DNA of 64,000 bases from CAWHJB01 sp963698715 (GTDB lineage Bacteria > Chloroflexota > Anaerolineae > Anaerolineales > UBA4823): the NCBI GenBank assembly GCA_963698715.1, contig CAVORW010000003.1:681391-745390 (forward strand). The letters are read 5' to 3'. The notes under the pieces were generated by a model, which was not told where the DNA came from, did not search any database, and saw only the letters and a list, made by a program, of their open reading frames with translations. Every line of letters starts with the position of its first letter. The first letter of the stretch is position 1. Shown here piece by piece: positions 46,470-55,578 of the stretch. The position numbers were made by a program, and so were the translations under genes.

Positions 46470-46596
46470 CGTCACCCTTTCTCTTCTCCCAATGAGTGAA
46501 GCGACCCAGCTCGTAATTACTTTAAAAGCATACCACAAAACATACCCAATAAGGCAAAATTGTTTATGGCTCTCTGGGAAAGTCTGTAGTGTTACT

Positions 46597-46648
46597 CCAG
46601 AAATGGGGATGTGAACGTAGGTCCGCACGTTCACATCCCCATTTCTGG
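46597..46648 (-). repeat. 22-bp perfect inverted repeat between the thiolase and TrmH-family genes
   Basis: Arms 46597-46618 and 46627-46648 are perfect reverse complements around an 8-nt loop (aggtccgc). It lies 154 bp past the TrmH-family stop and 128 bp before the thiolase start, in a 330-bp gap that holds no gene. There is no T tract. It may be a terminator, or a remnant of a small mobile hairpin. Confidence 0.75.
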
Positions 46649-46801
46649 GACTTATCGCAGCAATGTCTGAAAAGCCTGTTTTTTTGCTCTTTGGGAATTT
46701 CTGGTGTGGTGTTTTCATCCTGGGGCCGCCGGACACACCAAATTCTTCTGGAAATGTGGCACTGTTAAATTGGTTGAGCTTAGAATTTGTAGAGGGGAAA
46801 A

Positions 46802-47608
46802 TCAACTTGCCTGGCGCTTTTTCGCCAGCATGTCGTAGAGCAGTACCCCGGTTGCAATAGCCAGGTTCAGGGAGGTAGCCCTGCCATGCATTGGCAGCCG
46901 GATGAGCTGCTGGCAGGCCGCGGCCTGGACTGGGGTGAGACCTTCGCGCTCGCTCCCCATTAACAGGATTGCTGGAAAGCGGTACAAACTGACTGCCGAA
47001 ATGTCGGTTGAGCCACGGGCGGAGGTGCCATAGATCTGGTAGCCCCAATGGCGAACCCAATGAACAAATTCGTCAAAACTGGCCTGGATGATTGGCAGCC
47101 AGAACAGCGTACCCATGCTGGCTCGGACTGAACCAGGGTTAAAGGGATCTACGCTGCTGTCCAAAAGCAGCAAGCCTGAAGCGCCAACTGCATCGATGGT
47201 GCGCAAGATTGTACCTACATTGCCCGGATCCTGGGGTTCGATTAGCGCCACTCCCCAGGCGAAATTCTCAGGCTGGATATCTGTCAGGCGGGATTGAGGT
47301 TGTTCTACAAGGGCCAGGATACCCTGGGGATTATCTTTGTCTGATATCGAATCAAATACTTCGGCTGTGGTTTGGTAACAAGGCACTCCAAGCTCGCTCT
47401 GCCTTTGGATGAGCGCGTGTCCGAACAAACTGGTAAGCTGCTCAGGGGCGTAGAAGATCGATTCAATCCGTGCGCCAGAATCAACTGCCTCGCCAACATG
47501 GCGGATACCTTCCACAAAAAACAAACCGGTTGCCTGGCGATTCTTGCGCTGCTTTAAGGCTCGGATTTGTTTAATCTTTGGATTGCTGCGGCTTGAAATT
47601 AAATCCAT
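46802..47608 (-). CDS. SpoU/TrmH-family rRNA or tRNA 2'-O-methyltransferase
   Basis: 268 aa. The N-terminal substrate-binding part has ISSRSNPKIKQIRALKQRKN. The SPOUT knot has ALIEPQDPGNVGTILRTIDA, LLMGSEREGLTP and LPMHGRATSLNLAIATGVLL, the three classic SpoU motifs. It methylates a ribose 2'-OH using SAM. Its start shares one base with the stop of the upstream kinase gene (TAATG), so it is co-translated with a sensor kinase, an unusual pairing. Confidence 0.93.
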   Translation of the reverse strand: MDLISSRSNPKIKQIRALKQRKNRQATGLFFVEGIRHVGEAVDSGARIESIFYAPEQLTSLFGHALIQRQSELGVPCYQTTAEVFDSISDKDNPQGILALVEQPQSRLTDIQPENFAWGVALIEPQDPGNVGTILRTIDAVGASGLLLLDSSVDPFNPGSVRASMGTLFWLPIIQASFDEFVHWVRHWGYQIYGTSARGSTDISAVSLYRFPAILLMGSEREGLTPVQAAACQQLIRLPMHGRATSLNLAIATGVLLYDMLAKKRQAS

Positions 47609-49284
47609 TATCCGTAGCGCGGCACCCAGGCAAGCACATTGGTTCCCTCACCGGGATATGAATTGATCTCGACATCCCCACTAACTTTGCGGGCCCGGAT
47701 GTGCATGTTGGACAGGCCGTGGCCCAGTGTGATGCTCATCTTGCGTAGATCGAAGCCCATTCCATTATCTGCAATTTCCAGGAGCACCCGGTCGCGAGCG
47801 GTCCACAAGCGCACATCAACCCGCCGGGCCTGGGAATGTTTGGCGACGTTCGCCAACGCTTCCTGGCAGATATGGAAGAGTGCGGTCGAATTAGCTGCTG
47901 GGAAATCGGTCAGGCTGTTATCTGGCACTGCCAGAGTGACCTCCGTACCTGAGTTGGCCTGAAATTCTTCTGCCAGCCGTTTCACGCCTTCCAGTAGATC
48001 CAATCCATGAAACTGACGCGGCCTCAGGTCGAGGATGTAGGCTCGGATATCCCGAATTGTGCTATTGAGTGCTTGAATGGACTGTTCGATTTTTTGGCGG
48101 GTTTGGCGAGGATCTTCATCCATGGCGATGCGAGCGTAATCCAGGGCTAGCCCAACCCCATAGATGGATTGGATAATACCGTCATGTAGATCCATTCCTA
48201 TCCGCTCGCGCTCTTCCAGGATTGCCAGCCGGCGCGCCTGGCGGTGCAGGCGCGCATTCTCAATTGTGATCGCAGCCCAGGAACCAATGGCGATCAGCAG
48301 GTTTATCTCTCGCTCAACCATTGTCCGGTCTTGGCGAGTGGCAATATTCATCACACCAACTACGTGCCCACGCGCCAGCATCGGGATAACCGTGATACAT
48401 TTTATGCCATTTTCTACAACCGATCGCCGTAAATACAGCATCTCGTTGTTCTTGGGGTTCAGATTGACCAGGGGCTTGCCGGTTTCGGCTACCCGGCCGA
48501 CTGTCCCCTCACCAATCCGAAAACGATCGCGAGTCCAAAATGCTTCAACCAAGTCCCCACGATGAATCTCAATGTGATACTCTTTTTCACTATCTTCACT
48601 AAGAAAGATCTCGCCAGCTTCCACGCCAAGATAGCTCAACACCCGGGTCAAGGTTAGATCTAATATCTCTTCCACATCCAGCGAACCGGTCAGGGCTGCG
48701 GCGACATCGTTCAGCAGTGCCAGGTCCTCATTGCGCTCCACCAGGGCCTGATCGCGAATAACCAGATCCTTGTACAGGCTGGCATTGGTGATTGCAACTG
48801 CGGCATAAGCAGCCAGGGTTTCAATCACGTGTTCATCCTGTTCGGTGAATTCGTGGTACCCTTGCTTGTCGGTAAGATAAATCTGCCCCAGGTGTTTGTC
48901 GCCTAATAAGATTGGCACGCCCAAAAACGAGTGCATCGGGGGGTGGAATTTCGGAAAGCCAATACTGCGAGGATCGGCATTGATTTCAGGAATGCGTATC
49001 GTCTGGCGCTCGCGATGAAACATACCCAGCAGGCCATTTCCGACGGGTGGGTGTTCCATTTGCTTGATTTGGTCCTCATCCATCCCAACCGGTATGAACT
49101 GGGTAAGCTTGCCTTTTGGATCGACTACCCCAAGAGCAGCGTAACGTGCCTCGACCTGTTCGCGAGCCATTTGTACAATTCGTTCTAATACTGTGTCAAG
49201 GGATAAATCGCTGACAAGCTCGAGGCTTCCCCGATGCAGTGCAGCTAAACGGTCTTCAAGTTGCTCACGAGTTAAAACTACCAT
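47608..49284 (-). CDS. GAF-domain sensor histidine kinase (NarL-system type)
   Basis: 558 aa from the ATG at 49284; an in-frame start at 49353 is less likely. It has no transmembrane segments. There are two GAF domains (about residues 25-180 and 200-360), a HisKA_3 dimerisation helix with phospho-His in ERIGMDLHDGIIQSIYGVG, and an ATPase domain with FHICQEALANVAKHSQA and LEIADNGMGFD. Such kinases phosphorylate LuxR-type regulators; the orphan regulator at 21473 is a candidate. A soluble ligand or redox signal is expected. Confidence 0.93.
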   Translation of the reverse strand: MVVLTREQLEDRLAALHRGSLELVSDLSLDTVLERIVQMAREQVEARYAALGVVDPKGKLTQFIPVGMDEDQIKQMEHPPVGNGLLGMFHRERQTIRIPEINADPRSIGFPKFHPPMHSFLGVPILLGDKHLGQIYLTDKQGYHEFTEQDEHVIETLAAYAAVAITNASLYKDLVIRDQALVERNEDLALLNDVAAALTGSLDVEEILDLTLTRVLSYLGVEAGEIFLSEDSEKEYHIEIHRGDLVEAFWTRDRFRIGEGTVGRVAETGKPLVNLNPKNNEMLYLRRSVVENGIKCITVIPMLARGHVVGVMNIATRQDRTMVEREINLLIAIGSWAAITIENARLHRQARRLAILEERERIGMDLHDGIIQSIYGVGLALDYARIAMDEDPRQTRQKIEQSIQALNSTIRDIRAYILDLRPRQFHGLDLLEGVKRLAEEFQANSGTEVTLAVPDNSLTDFPAANSTALFHICQEALANVAKHSQARRVDVRLWTARDRVLLEIADNGMGFDLRKMSITLGHGLSNMHIRARKVSGDVEINSYPGEGTNVLAWVPRYG

Positions 49285-49370
49285 CCAATAATCCTCGCCA
49301 AGAGGGAGCCTTGATATATTTGTGGGTCCTAAATCAATAGCTAATTTTACCAAAGATTGTCTGAGTTTGG

Positions 49371-49380
49371 CTGAGTGCGG
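49371..49380 (+). repeat. Left 10-bp direct repeat flanking the IS pair
   Basis: CTGAGTGCGG directly abuts the outer end of the decayed IS copy. The same 10-mer follows the outer end of the intact copy at 53848-53857. This is the expected form of a target-site duplication around a composite transposon. Confidence 0.55.
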
Positions 49381-50588
49381 CAGAGCAATCGCATATGGAA
49401 TAGGGTGAGATAATGAGCCTCCAAAAACCGGGAGGCAAAGATGGAAGAGACACCCTTCGGCAAATTAGCCTATCACTTTGGGTCCGTCAAAGACCCACGC
49501 GATGATAACATTCAGCACAAGCTTCTAGATATGCTCTTCATCGCCATCTGTGCGATTATATGTGGAGCGGATACCTGGGTTGAAGTTGAGCTTTTTGGAC
49601 AGCGAAAACGAGCATGGTTGCAGCGATACCTGCAGTTGCCCAACTGGAATCCTTCGCATGATACCTTTGACCGGTTATTCGCTCGGATCGACCCGGAAGC
49701 CTTGCAACGAGGCTTTTTGGGCTGGACGCAGGCGATCCAAGAACTGACCCAAGGCCAGGTAATCGCCCTGGATGGCTAACAGTTGCGCAGTTCCCACGAT
49801 CAAGGTCGAGAAAAGCCGGCGATCTAGATGGTGAGTGCCTGGGCCAGTGCTAACCATCTCGTGTTGGGATAGCGCAAAGAGGATGCAAAGTCAAACGAGA
49901 TTATGGCGACCCCGAAACTGCTTTAGTTACTGGATAAACGTGGATGTATTGTGACCATTGATGCGATCTGAACTCAAACCAAAATTGCGAAGCAGATCGT
50001 CGAGCAAGGTGGGGACTACTTGTTAGCCGTCAAAGAGAACCAAGGGCGATTGTACCAGGACTTGGTCGGGTTATTTTCCTATGATTAGGAGCACAATTTC
50101 CAGGATGCGCCTTACCAGTTTGCCAATACGGTCAACAAAAATCATGGGCGGATCTCGATCCGCCAATGCTGGACAACTTCCGATCCAGAGTATTTGAGCA
50201 CGATCCGCGATCAGCACAAGTGGAGGGGGCTGAACAGTATCGTCATGATCGTCGCCGAGCGGATTACCGATCGGCACACGACTACGGAAACGCGTTATTA
50301 CATCTCGAGCCTACAAACGAATGCGAAGCACCATATGCAGGCAACTCGGGACCACTGGCGGATCGAAAACAGCCTGCATTGGGTATTGGATCTCGCCTTC
50401 AACCAGGACCGCAGCCGAGTGCGCAAGGATCATGCCGCGGCCAATCTGGCTGTATTGCGGCACATGGCAGTGAGCTTACTCCAACAAGAAAAAACAGCGA
50501 AAGCTGAAACCAAGGCGAAACGTCTACAAGCTGCTTTGGATGAGGATTACTTACTCAAGGTCCTCATCGGCAAAATGCAATCGCCCTG
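49381..50588 (+). pseudogene. Decayed ISAs1-family element with nonsense-riddled transposase
   Basis: End repeats are CAGAGCAATCGCATATGG (49381-49398) and CAAAATGCAATCGCCCTG (50571-50588). The transposase frame starts at ATG 49441, stays in one frame to the stop at 50599-50601, and aligns along its length with the intact copy. It has six in-frame stops: TAA 49777, TAG 49825, TAG 49870, TAG 49924, TGA 49969 and TAG 50086. No frameshift was found. The DDE residues are still visible (IALDG, VTIDAI, HWRIENSLHW). The ribosome site GGAGG lies in a small stem (49417-49422 with 49431-49436). Confidence 0.88.
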
Positions 50589-50744
50589 TTTCCATTCTTG
50601 AGTATGGGGGTACTAATACCCAGGTTGTGGTAAGATTTTAACAGTAGATACCCTGTGGGGGGGAGATACCAACAACAGCCTACCCAGATGAGCATCGCAC
50701 TCTCCTCAATTTTCGACGAATAGATCGTATTAACAGGTGCAATT

Positions 50745-52394
50745 GTGGCTGCCATCCGGCGTTTGGGCATTTTACTCCTTCTATTATTAGCCTTCTACGG
50801 GACCCGGCTAGGGATAGTTGAACGGGCGGTCACGGCCGATGAGGCTCGCTGGCTGCTGCGCTCGGGCAACGTGTACCAAGCTCTGGCCAGCGGCGATCTC
50901 GCCGCGACCTACCAGCACGAACAACCGGGGGTGACCGTCACCTGGGCCGGGGCCTTGGGATATCTTTGGCGTTTCCCGGGTTTTGCAGCGCTGGCAGGCG
51001 GGCAGCTGCCCGGCCCGAGCAGTCTTGAAAATCTTTTTGCCGATCAAGGCCAATCGCCGTTGAAGGTTCTGGCTGCCGGGCGTATCCTGGTCGTGCTGGC
51101 GCTGGGCCTGATCCTCGGACTAGCGGGCTGGTTCGCGGGCAGGCTGTTGGGTTGGTGGGCGGCCGCCTTGGGTTTGGGCCTGATTGCGCTGGACCCCTTC
51201 AGCCTGTCCCTGACTTACCTGCTCCAGCCGGACGGGCTGGCCTCTACCCTGATGTTGCTGTCTGTGCTGGCTGTGGGCGCGTACTGTTTTGACGGGGGTA
51301 GAAAGTTGGATTTATGGATATCTGGGCTGGCGGGCGGGCTGGGCGTATTGAGTAAATCCCCGGCGGGTTTTCTGCTGCCGTTTATCGGGCTGCTGAGCCT
51401 GGTTTGGCTGGCCGCCCCGGATCAGTACCAGGCGCTAGGGCTGCGCTGAAAACGGAGTGTCAGGCTGGTGCTTGTCTGGACCGGAATCGCCGGGTTGACG
51501 GGTTTCCTTTTGTGGCCGGCCATGTGGGTGGATCCCATCGGTACGCTGCAAAATGTGTTCGGTGGGGCGTTTCGCTACGCGCTGGAAGGCAACCTGAGCG
51601 CGATCTATTTCAACCGCCAGATTATAGCTCGCGGCGATTTGGTCTGGAATTTTTATCCGCTGGTGCTGATCTGGCGGGCGACGCCCGGGATGCTGGCAGG
51701 CTGGCGCTGGATCACAGACCCGTCAGAAACCGCTGGAGACCGCAAACCCCGGCTGGTCATCGTGACGCTGCTGCTGTATGCCGTTTTGTTCACCCTGGCG
51801 GTCAGTCTCTCCAGCCAAAAATATGACCGTTATCTCCTGCCCGCCTGGCTGGCCCTGCTCCTGCTGGCCGGTTGGGGTTGGGCCGGGTTGTTGGCTAAGC
51901 TCGGGAGGTTGTTGACCCGGCGGCGCGGGCCGTTCGCTCAGGCTGCGGCTGGACTGCTGCTGAGCCTGGCTTTGCTGGCGGGCCAGGGAGCGGACGGGGC
52001 CAGGCTTTACCCGTATTATTACAGCTACTACAACCCGTTGCTTGGCGGCCTGGATCGGGCCGCCCAGGTGATGATGGTTGGCTGGGGGGAAGGATTGGAT
52101 GAGGCTGGGATGGTTCTGGATGCCCTGCCGAATGCAGGCGGGCTGAGGGTGATGTCGTGGTATGGCGACGGCAGTTTTTCGTATTTTTTCCAGGGGCGCA
52201 CGGTCGCTATGTATAAACGCACCAGCCTGGCGGAAGTCAAACAGATGGATTATGTCGTCCTGTATTACCAGCAGATCCAGCGCCAGGAGCCCAGCCCAGA
52301 GATCCTGGATTTTCTGGCAAGCCTCAGCCCCATACAAACCATCCGGGTGGATGGTCTTGAGCTGGTGCAGATTTACAAGCTGAAAGCGGATTAA
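50745..52394 (+). pseudogene. GT39/ArnT-like membrane glycosyltransferase interrupted by one TGA
   Basis: The frame opens at GTG 50745, stops at TGA 51447-51449, and continues in the same frame to 52394, so a single nonsense codon splits a protein of about 549 residues. Part 1 has the N-terminal helix and acidic first loop AVTADEARWLLRSG (DE as in PMT-type enzymes). Part 2 resumes with LVWTGIAGLTGFLLWPAMW and includes SSQKYDRYLLPAWLALLLLAG. Around ten transmembrane helices are predicted. Such enzymes move a sugar from a polyprenyl phosphate carrier outside the membrane. It may be a recent inactivation or a sequencing error; it lies inside the IS pair. Confidence 0.75.
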
Positions 52395-52474
52395 CCAACT
52401 GCCCATCCGATGCGCAGAATTTTCGGCCCGCCGCAAGCGGCGGCAGGTTTGTGCCTGGCAGCTGGCCCGCGCAA

Positions 52475-52636
52475 TCAGGGTAAAACCGGCAGATCGCTCA
52501 GCAAGCCCTGCAGCGCCACGTCTTTAGCCGGCAGCCAGCGCGGTGCGCCAGTCGGCGTCTGCCCGGCCAGGACATTCAGCCAGTTGCCGCCCAGGTCGCG
52601 GCCGTCGAACCAGATGCACTCGCCCTGCCACTTGAC
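52475..52636 (-). pseudogene. 3' fragment of an SH3-like (SH3b) domain gene, truncated by the IS
   Basis: The minus strand reads about 53 residues, ending in a TGA at 52475-52477: WQGECIWFDGRDLGGNWLNV, then TGAPRWLPAKDVALQGLLSDLPVLP. This is the W/G pattern of a bacterial SH3 domain at a protein C-terminus. The frame is cut exactly where the intact IS begins (52637). The sequence beyond that IS (53858 onward) does not continue it. A GC-rich CCGCCGC/GCGGCGG hairpin (52428-52443) lies just past its stop. Confidence 0.65.
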
Positions 52637-52668
52637 TAGGGAATCACATTTGAACTAGATATGAGACA

Positions 52669-52696
52669 ATTGCTGTACGGAGGCGAGTACAGCAAT
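52669..52696 (+). promoter_or_regulatory. Translation-control hairpin of the transposase
   Basis: ATTGCTGTAC (52669-52678) pairs perfectly with GTACAGCAAT (52687-52696). The 8-nt loop GGAGGCGA holds the ribosome site, and the last two bases of the stem are the first two of the ATG. Folding would hide the start codon and limit transposase synthesis. Confidence 0.6.
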
Positions 52697-53831
52697 GGCA
52701 GACAAACCGATCGGAAGGATAAGGGAGCATCTTGGGAAAGTCACAGATCCACGGATAGGGAATGCGACCCGGCACAAATTCATCGATATCTTGGTGATTG
52801 CGATCTGTGCGGTGGTCTGTGGAGCAGATGGATGGAGTGATGTAGCCCTATTTGGCAGGAGCAAGGCAAAGTGGTTGAAGACGTTTTTAGAACTGCCGCA
52901 TGGCATACCTTCGCACGACACCTTTGGGCGAGTATTTGGGCTGATCAATCCGGAAGAATTTGAACTGACCTTTTTGAGCTGGGTAGCAGAAATCCAAAGG
53001 CTAACGCAAGGGGAGGTGATCGCCATCGACGGCAAGCAATTACGAGGCTCAGTGGACCGTTTTGAAGGTCAAAGTGCGATCAATGTGGTGAGCGCTTGGG
53101 CAACTGCCAATGAGCTGGTGTTAGGGCAAGTCAAGGTGGACGAGAAGTCGAATGAGATCACTGCGATTCCCAGATTATTGGAAGTGCTCGATATCTCCGG
53201 TTGTCTGGTGACAATTGATGCCATTGGGACCCAGATCGAGATCGCCGAAAAGATCGTTGCTCAAGGTGGTGATTACTTGTTGGCCGTGAAAGAGAACCAG
53301 CTCCATCTGTATGAAGATCTGGAAAGACTATTCAGCCTGGATCAACAAGAAGGTTTCCAGAGCCCAGGATACACATATACCCGCAAAGTCGATAACTCAC
53401 ATGGGCGCATGGAGATCCGGGAATGTTGGGCGATCTCGGAAGAAGAATACCTGGCGTATGTGCGCGGTCGGCAGAATTGGAAAAACCTGAGTACTTTGGC
53501 GATGATCCGTTCCGAAAGAAGGTTTGGTGACAAGGTCGAGACCAAAACCCGCTATTTCATTTCGAGCGCAGTGCTGAATGCCAAGGGCTTTCTGAAAGCC
53601 AAACGCAGTCATTGGGGCATCGAAAACCGTTTGCATTGGGTGCTGGATGTGGCTTTTCGTGAAGATATCAGCCGTGTCCGCAAAGATCATGGCCCGGCAA
53701 ACTTCGCTGTGTTGCGGCATATGGCACTCAATATGCTGAAACAGGAAAAGTCTGCCAAAGTGGGCATTCAGGCCAAACGCTTGCAAGCCGGTTGGGATGA
53801 AAATTACTTGCTCAAGGTGCTCTCGCTTTGA
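52695..53831 (+). CDS. ISAs1-family DDE transposase, intact
   Basis: 378 aa, normal for ISAs1. The N-terminal DUF/HTH part has IGRIREHLGKVTDPRIGNAT and ICAVVCGADGWSDVALFG. The DDE catalytic residues lie in VIAIDGKQLRGS, CLVTIDAIGTQIEIAEKI and SHWGIENRLHWVLDVAF. It excises and inserts the element. The element spans about 52637-53847, with end repeats TAGGGAATCACATTTG (52637) and, reversed, TAGGGTAATCGCATTTC (53847); the left end has lost one base relative to the right. Confidence 0.95.
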   Translation: MADKPIGRIREHLGKVTDPRIGNATRHKFIDILVIAICAVVCGADGWSDVALFGRSKAKWLKTFLELPHGIPSHDTFGRVFGLINPEEFELTFLSWVAEIQRLTQGEVIAIDGKQLRGSVDRFEGQSAINVVSAWATANELVLGQVKVDEKSNEITAIPRLLEVLDISGCLVTIDAIGTQIEIAEKIVAQGGDYLLAVKENQLHLYEDLERLFSLDQQEGFQSPGYTYTRKVDNSHGRMEIRECWAISEEEYLAYVRGRQNWKNLSTLAMIRSERRFGDKVETKTRYFISSAVLNAKGFLKAKRSHWGIENRLHWVLDVAFREDISRVRKDHGPANFAVLRHMALNMLKQEKSAKVGIQAKRLQAGWDENYLLKVLSL

Positions 53832-53847
53832 AATGCGATTACCCTAC

Positions 53848-53857
53848 TGAGTGCGGG
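53848..53857 (+). repeat. Right 10-bp direct repeat flanking the IS pair
   Basis: CTGAGTGCGG follows the outer end of the intact IS, identical to 49371-49380. A 7/10 match (TTGAGTATGG, 50598-50607) near the inner end of the decayed copy leaves open that the 10-mer belongs to the IS terminal region instead. Confidence 0.5.
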
Positions 53858-54215
53858 GGAAGGAAGAGTCCCAAAAAATGTTGTGGATGGATTGTAATAT
53901 TTGGGTGCGTAGCCCCCCGAAATTACAATTCATAAAAATCTACAGACTTTTAGTACACCCCCTGGGAGGGGAGAATAATCTCTTGAGTTGTCCCACCCTG
54001 ATAGTTTTTGCCAGCCAGACAGGGATATAAATAACCGTAGAGGCTGGATTTGAGTTCCTGTTTTCAGGGAAGCGAGCAGCCTGTTGGGTTTCTGATCAAG
54101 GTGTGCCGAGCTCGCAAGCAATTAAACTGGGGAACGGGCTTGTGTAGGTTAACCAGTTCAGGCAGAAGAATGCCAGGTGGGTTAAAATGTTGTCGATGAG
54201 GTTGGAGGTGTCTTA
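53858..54215 (+). other. Gene-free stretch before the mevalonate genes
   Basis: About 360 bp, AT-richer than its neighbours. No open frame with domain character was seen on either strand. A short CCCCC/GGGGG-type hairpin lies around 53957-53972. GGAGGTG at the right edge is the ribosome site of the HMG-CoA reductase gene. I cannot assign a promoter with confidence. Confidence 0.4.
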
Positions 54216-55535
54216 ATGTCGAAGAGTTTCAGTGGTTCACGCATCCCGGGCTTTTATAATTTCACACTCTCCGAGCGTTTGGCAGCTCTGGCAGAGCGAG
54301 GTCAGCTCAGTCAGGGAGATGTAGCAGCATTAAACGGCCAGGCTGGCCTTTCGCTGGAGTTAGCCGATCACATGATTGAGAATGTGATCGGGCTGCACAG
54401 CCTGCCGCTTGGCGTTGCGCTCAACTTCAAGATCAACGGCAGGGACGTGTTGGTGCCCATGGCGATTGAGGAACCATCCGTTGTTGCGGGAGCTTCGTTT
54501 ATGGCCAAGCTGGCTCGGGCTGGAGGTGGCTTTCACGCCCATACAACTTCTCCAGAGATGATTGGCCAGATGCAGATCCTGGACGTGGCAGACCCGGCTA
54601 CAGCCCGGATGCTTATTCTGGAGCATAAAGACCAGCTGCTGGCAGAAGCGACTGAGATTGATCCGATCTTAAAACGGCTGGGCGGTGGGGCCCGTGATTT
54701 GGAAGTGCGTGTGATCTCTGAATCGCCCATTGGGCCATTCCTGGTTCTGCATCTGATCTATGATGTGCGTGACGCCATGGGGGCTAACGCAGTCAACACA
54801 GCCGCTGAAAGATTGGCGCCGCTGGTAGAATCACTTACCGGGGGCCGGGTGCATTTGCGCATCTTATCAAATCTGGCGGATCGCAGGCTCGCGAGGGCGC
54901 GCTGCACAATTCCACTCACCGAACTCGGATTTGAGAATTTCAGCCCGCAGGATGTGCGCGATGGAATACTGCAGGCCTGGGCTTTTGCTGCTTCCGATCC
55001 TTACCGGGCCGCAACCCATAATAAAGGCATCATGAACGGCGTCGATGCAGTTGTGATTGCAACCGGGAATGACTGGCGGGCAATCGAAGCTGGTGCGCAC
55101 GCTTACGCCGCCCGGCTCGGGGTATATACTTCGCTGAGTACCTGGGGTAAGGATTTGGATGGCAATCTGGTCGGGACTCTGGAAATGCCATTGGCGGTTG
55201 GGACTGTTGGCGGGGCAACTCGTGTCCACCCAACCGCCCAGGCGGCATTAAAATGTATGGGCGTTGAAACAGCTGCTGAATTGGCCGAGATTATCGTTTC
55301 GGTCGGGCTGGCCCAAAACCTGGCTGCTTTGCGAGCCCTGGCTACTGAAGGCATCCAGCGCGGTCATATGAGCTTGCACGCCCGCCAGGTAGCAGTGGCT
55401 GCAGGCGCCGCCGGTGACCAAATTGAACGTCTTGCTCGCCAGCTGGTGGCTGAAAAGGTGGTCCGTCTTGACCGGGCCGAAGAAATCTTAAAAAATTGGG
55501 ATCGGGAAAAACAGAACTCCTCCGGGAATTCCTGA
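54216..55535 (+). CDS. mvaA: Hydroxymethylglutaryl-CoA reductase, class II
   Basis: 439 aa, with ribosome site GGAGGTG. It reduces HMG-CoA to mevalonate (or the reverse in degradative enzymes). The catalytic residues are visible: Glu in IEEPSVVAGASFMAKLAR, Lys in ATHNKGIMNGVDAVVIATG, Asp in GNDWRAIEAGAHAYA and His in RGHMSLHARQVA. The length and motifs fit the soluble class II enzyme of bacteria such as Pseudomonas mevalonii and of some Archaea. HMG-CoA synthase follows after 43 bp, so the direction here is biosynthetic, towards isoprenoids. Confidence 0.95.
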   Translation: MSKSFSGSRIPGFYNFTLSERLAALAERGQLSQGDVAALNGQAGLSLELADHMIENVIGLHSLPLGVALNFKINGRDVLVPMAIEEPSVVAGASFMAKLARAGGGFHAHTTSPEMIGQMQILDVADPATARMLILEHKDQLLAEATEIDPILKRLGGGARDLEVRVISESPIGPFLVLHLIYDVRDAMGANAVNTAAERLAPLVESLTGGRVHLRILSNLADRRLARARCTIPLTELGFENFSPQDVRDGILQAWAFAASDPYRAATHNKGIMNGVDAVVIATGNDWRAIEAGAHAYAARLGVYTSLSTWGKDLDGNLVGTLEMPLAVGTVGGATRVHPTAQAALKCMGVETAAELAEIIVSVGLAQNLAALRALATEGIQRGHMSLHARQVAVAAGAAGDQIERLARQLVAEKVVRLDRAEEILKNWDREKQNSSGNS

Positions 55536-55578
55536 ACGACTTATGAGACAGAACTAAAACTTTGAAAGTGATGTGGTG

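Larger units (their letters stand above)
49381..53847 (+). mobile_element. Probable composite transposon bounded by two ISAs1-family copies
   Basis: Two IS copies of about 1.2 kb in the same orientation (49381-50588 decayed, 52637-53847 intact) enclose about 2 kb. The outer ends, CAGAGCAATCGCATATG at left and the reverse complement of the right end, TAGGGTAATCGCATTTC, align at 12 of 17 positions without gaps, and most differences are transitions. They are flanked by CTGAGTGCGG on both sides. The cargo is a GT39-like glycosyltransferase gene and a truncated minus-strand fragment whose missing part is not found beyond the intact IS. Two independent insertions near each other remain possible. 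Confidence 0.55.

Noticed and set aside
46470..47060. In-frame N-terminal extension of the thiolase (to 574 aa)
   Set aside because: The extra sequence is not thiolase-like, crosses the 22-bp hairpin and overlaps the TrmH-family gene antisense; a good start with ribosome site exists at 46469.
49777..50088. Stop-codon reassignment to explain the six in-frame stops
   Set aside because: All three stop codons are disrupted-site types here, and TAG, TGA and TAA end intact genes elsewhere in the window (for example potA ends in TAG).
52637..53847. Target-site duplication of the intact IS alone
   Set aside because: The flank before 52637 (ctgccacttgac) does not match the flank after 53847 (ctgagtgcgg); the match is with the outer flank of the other copy.
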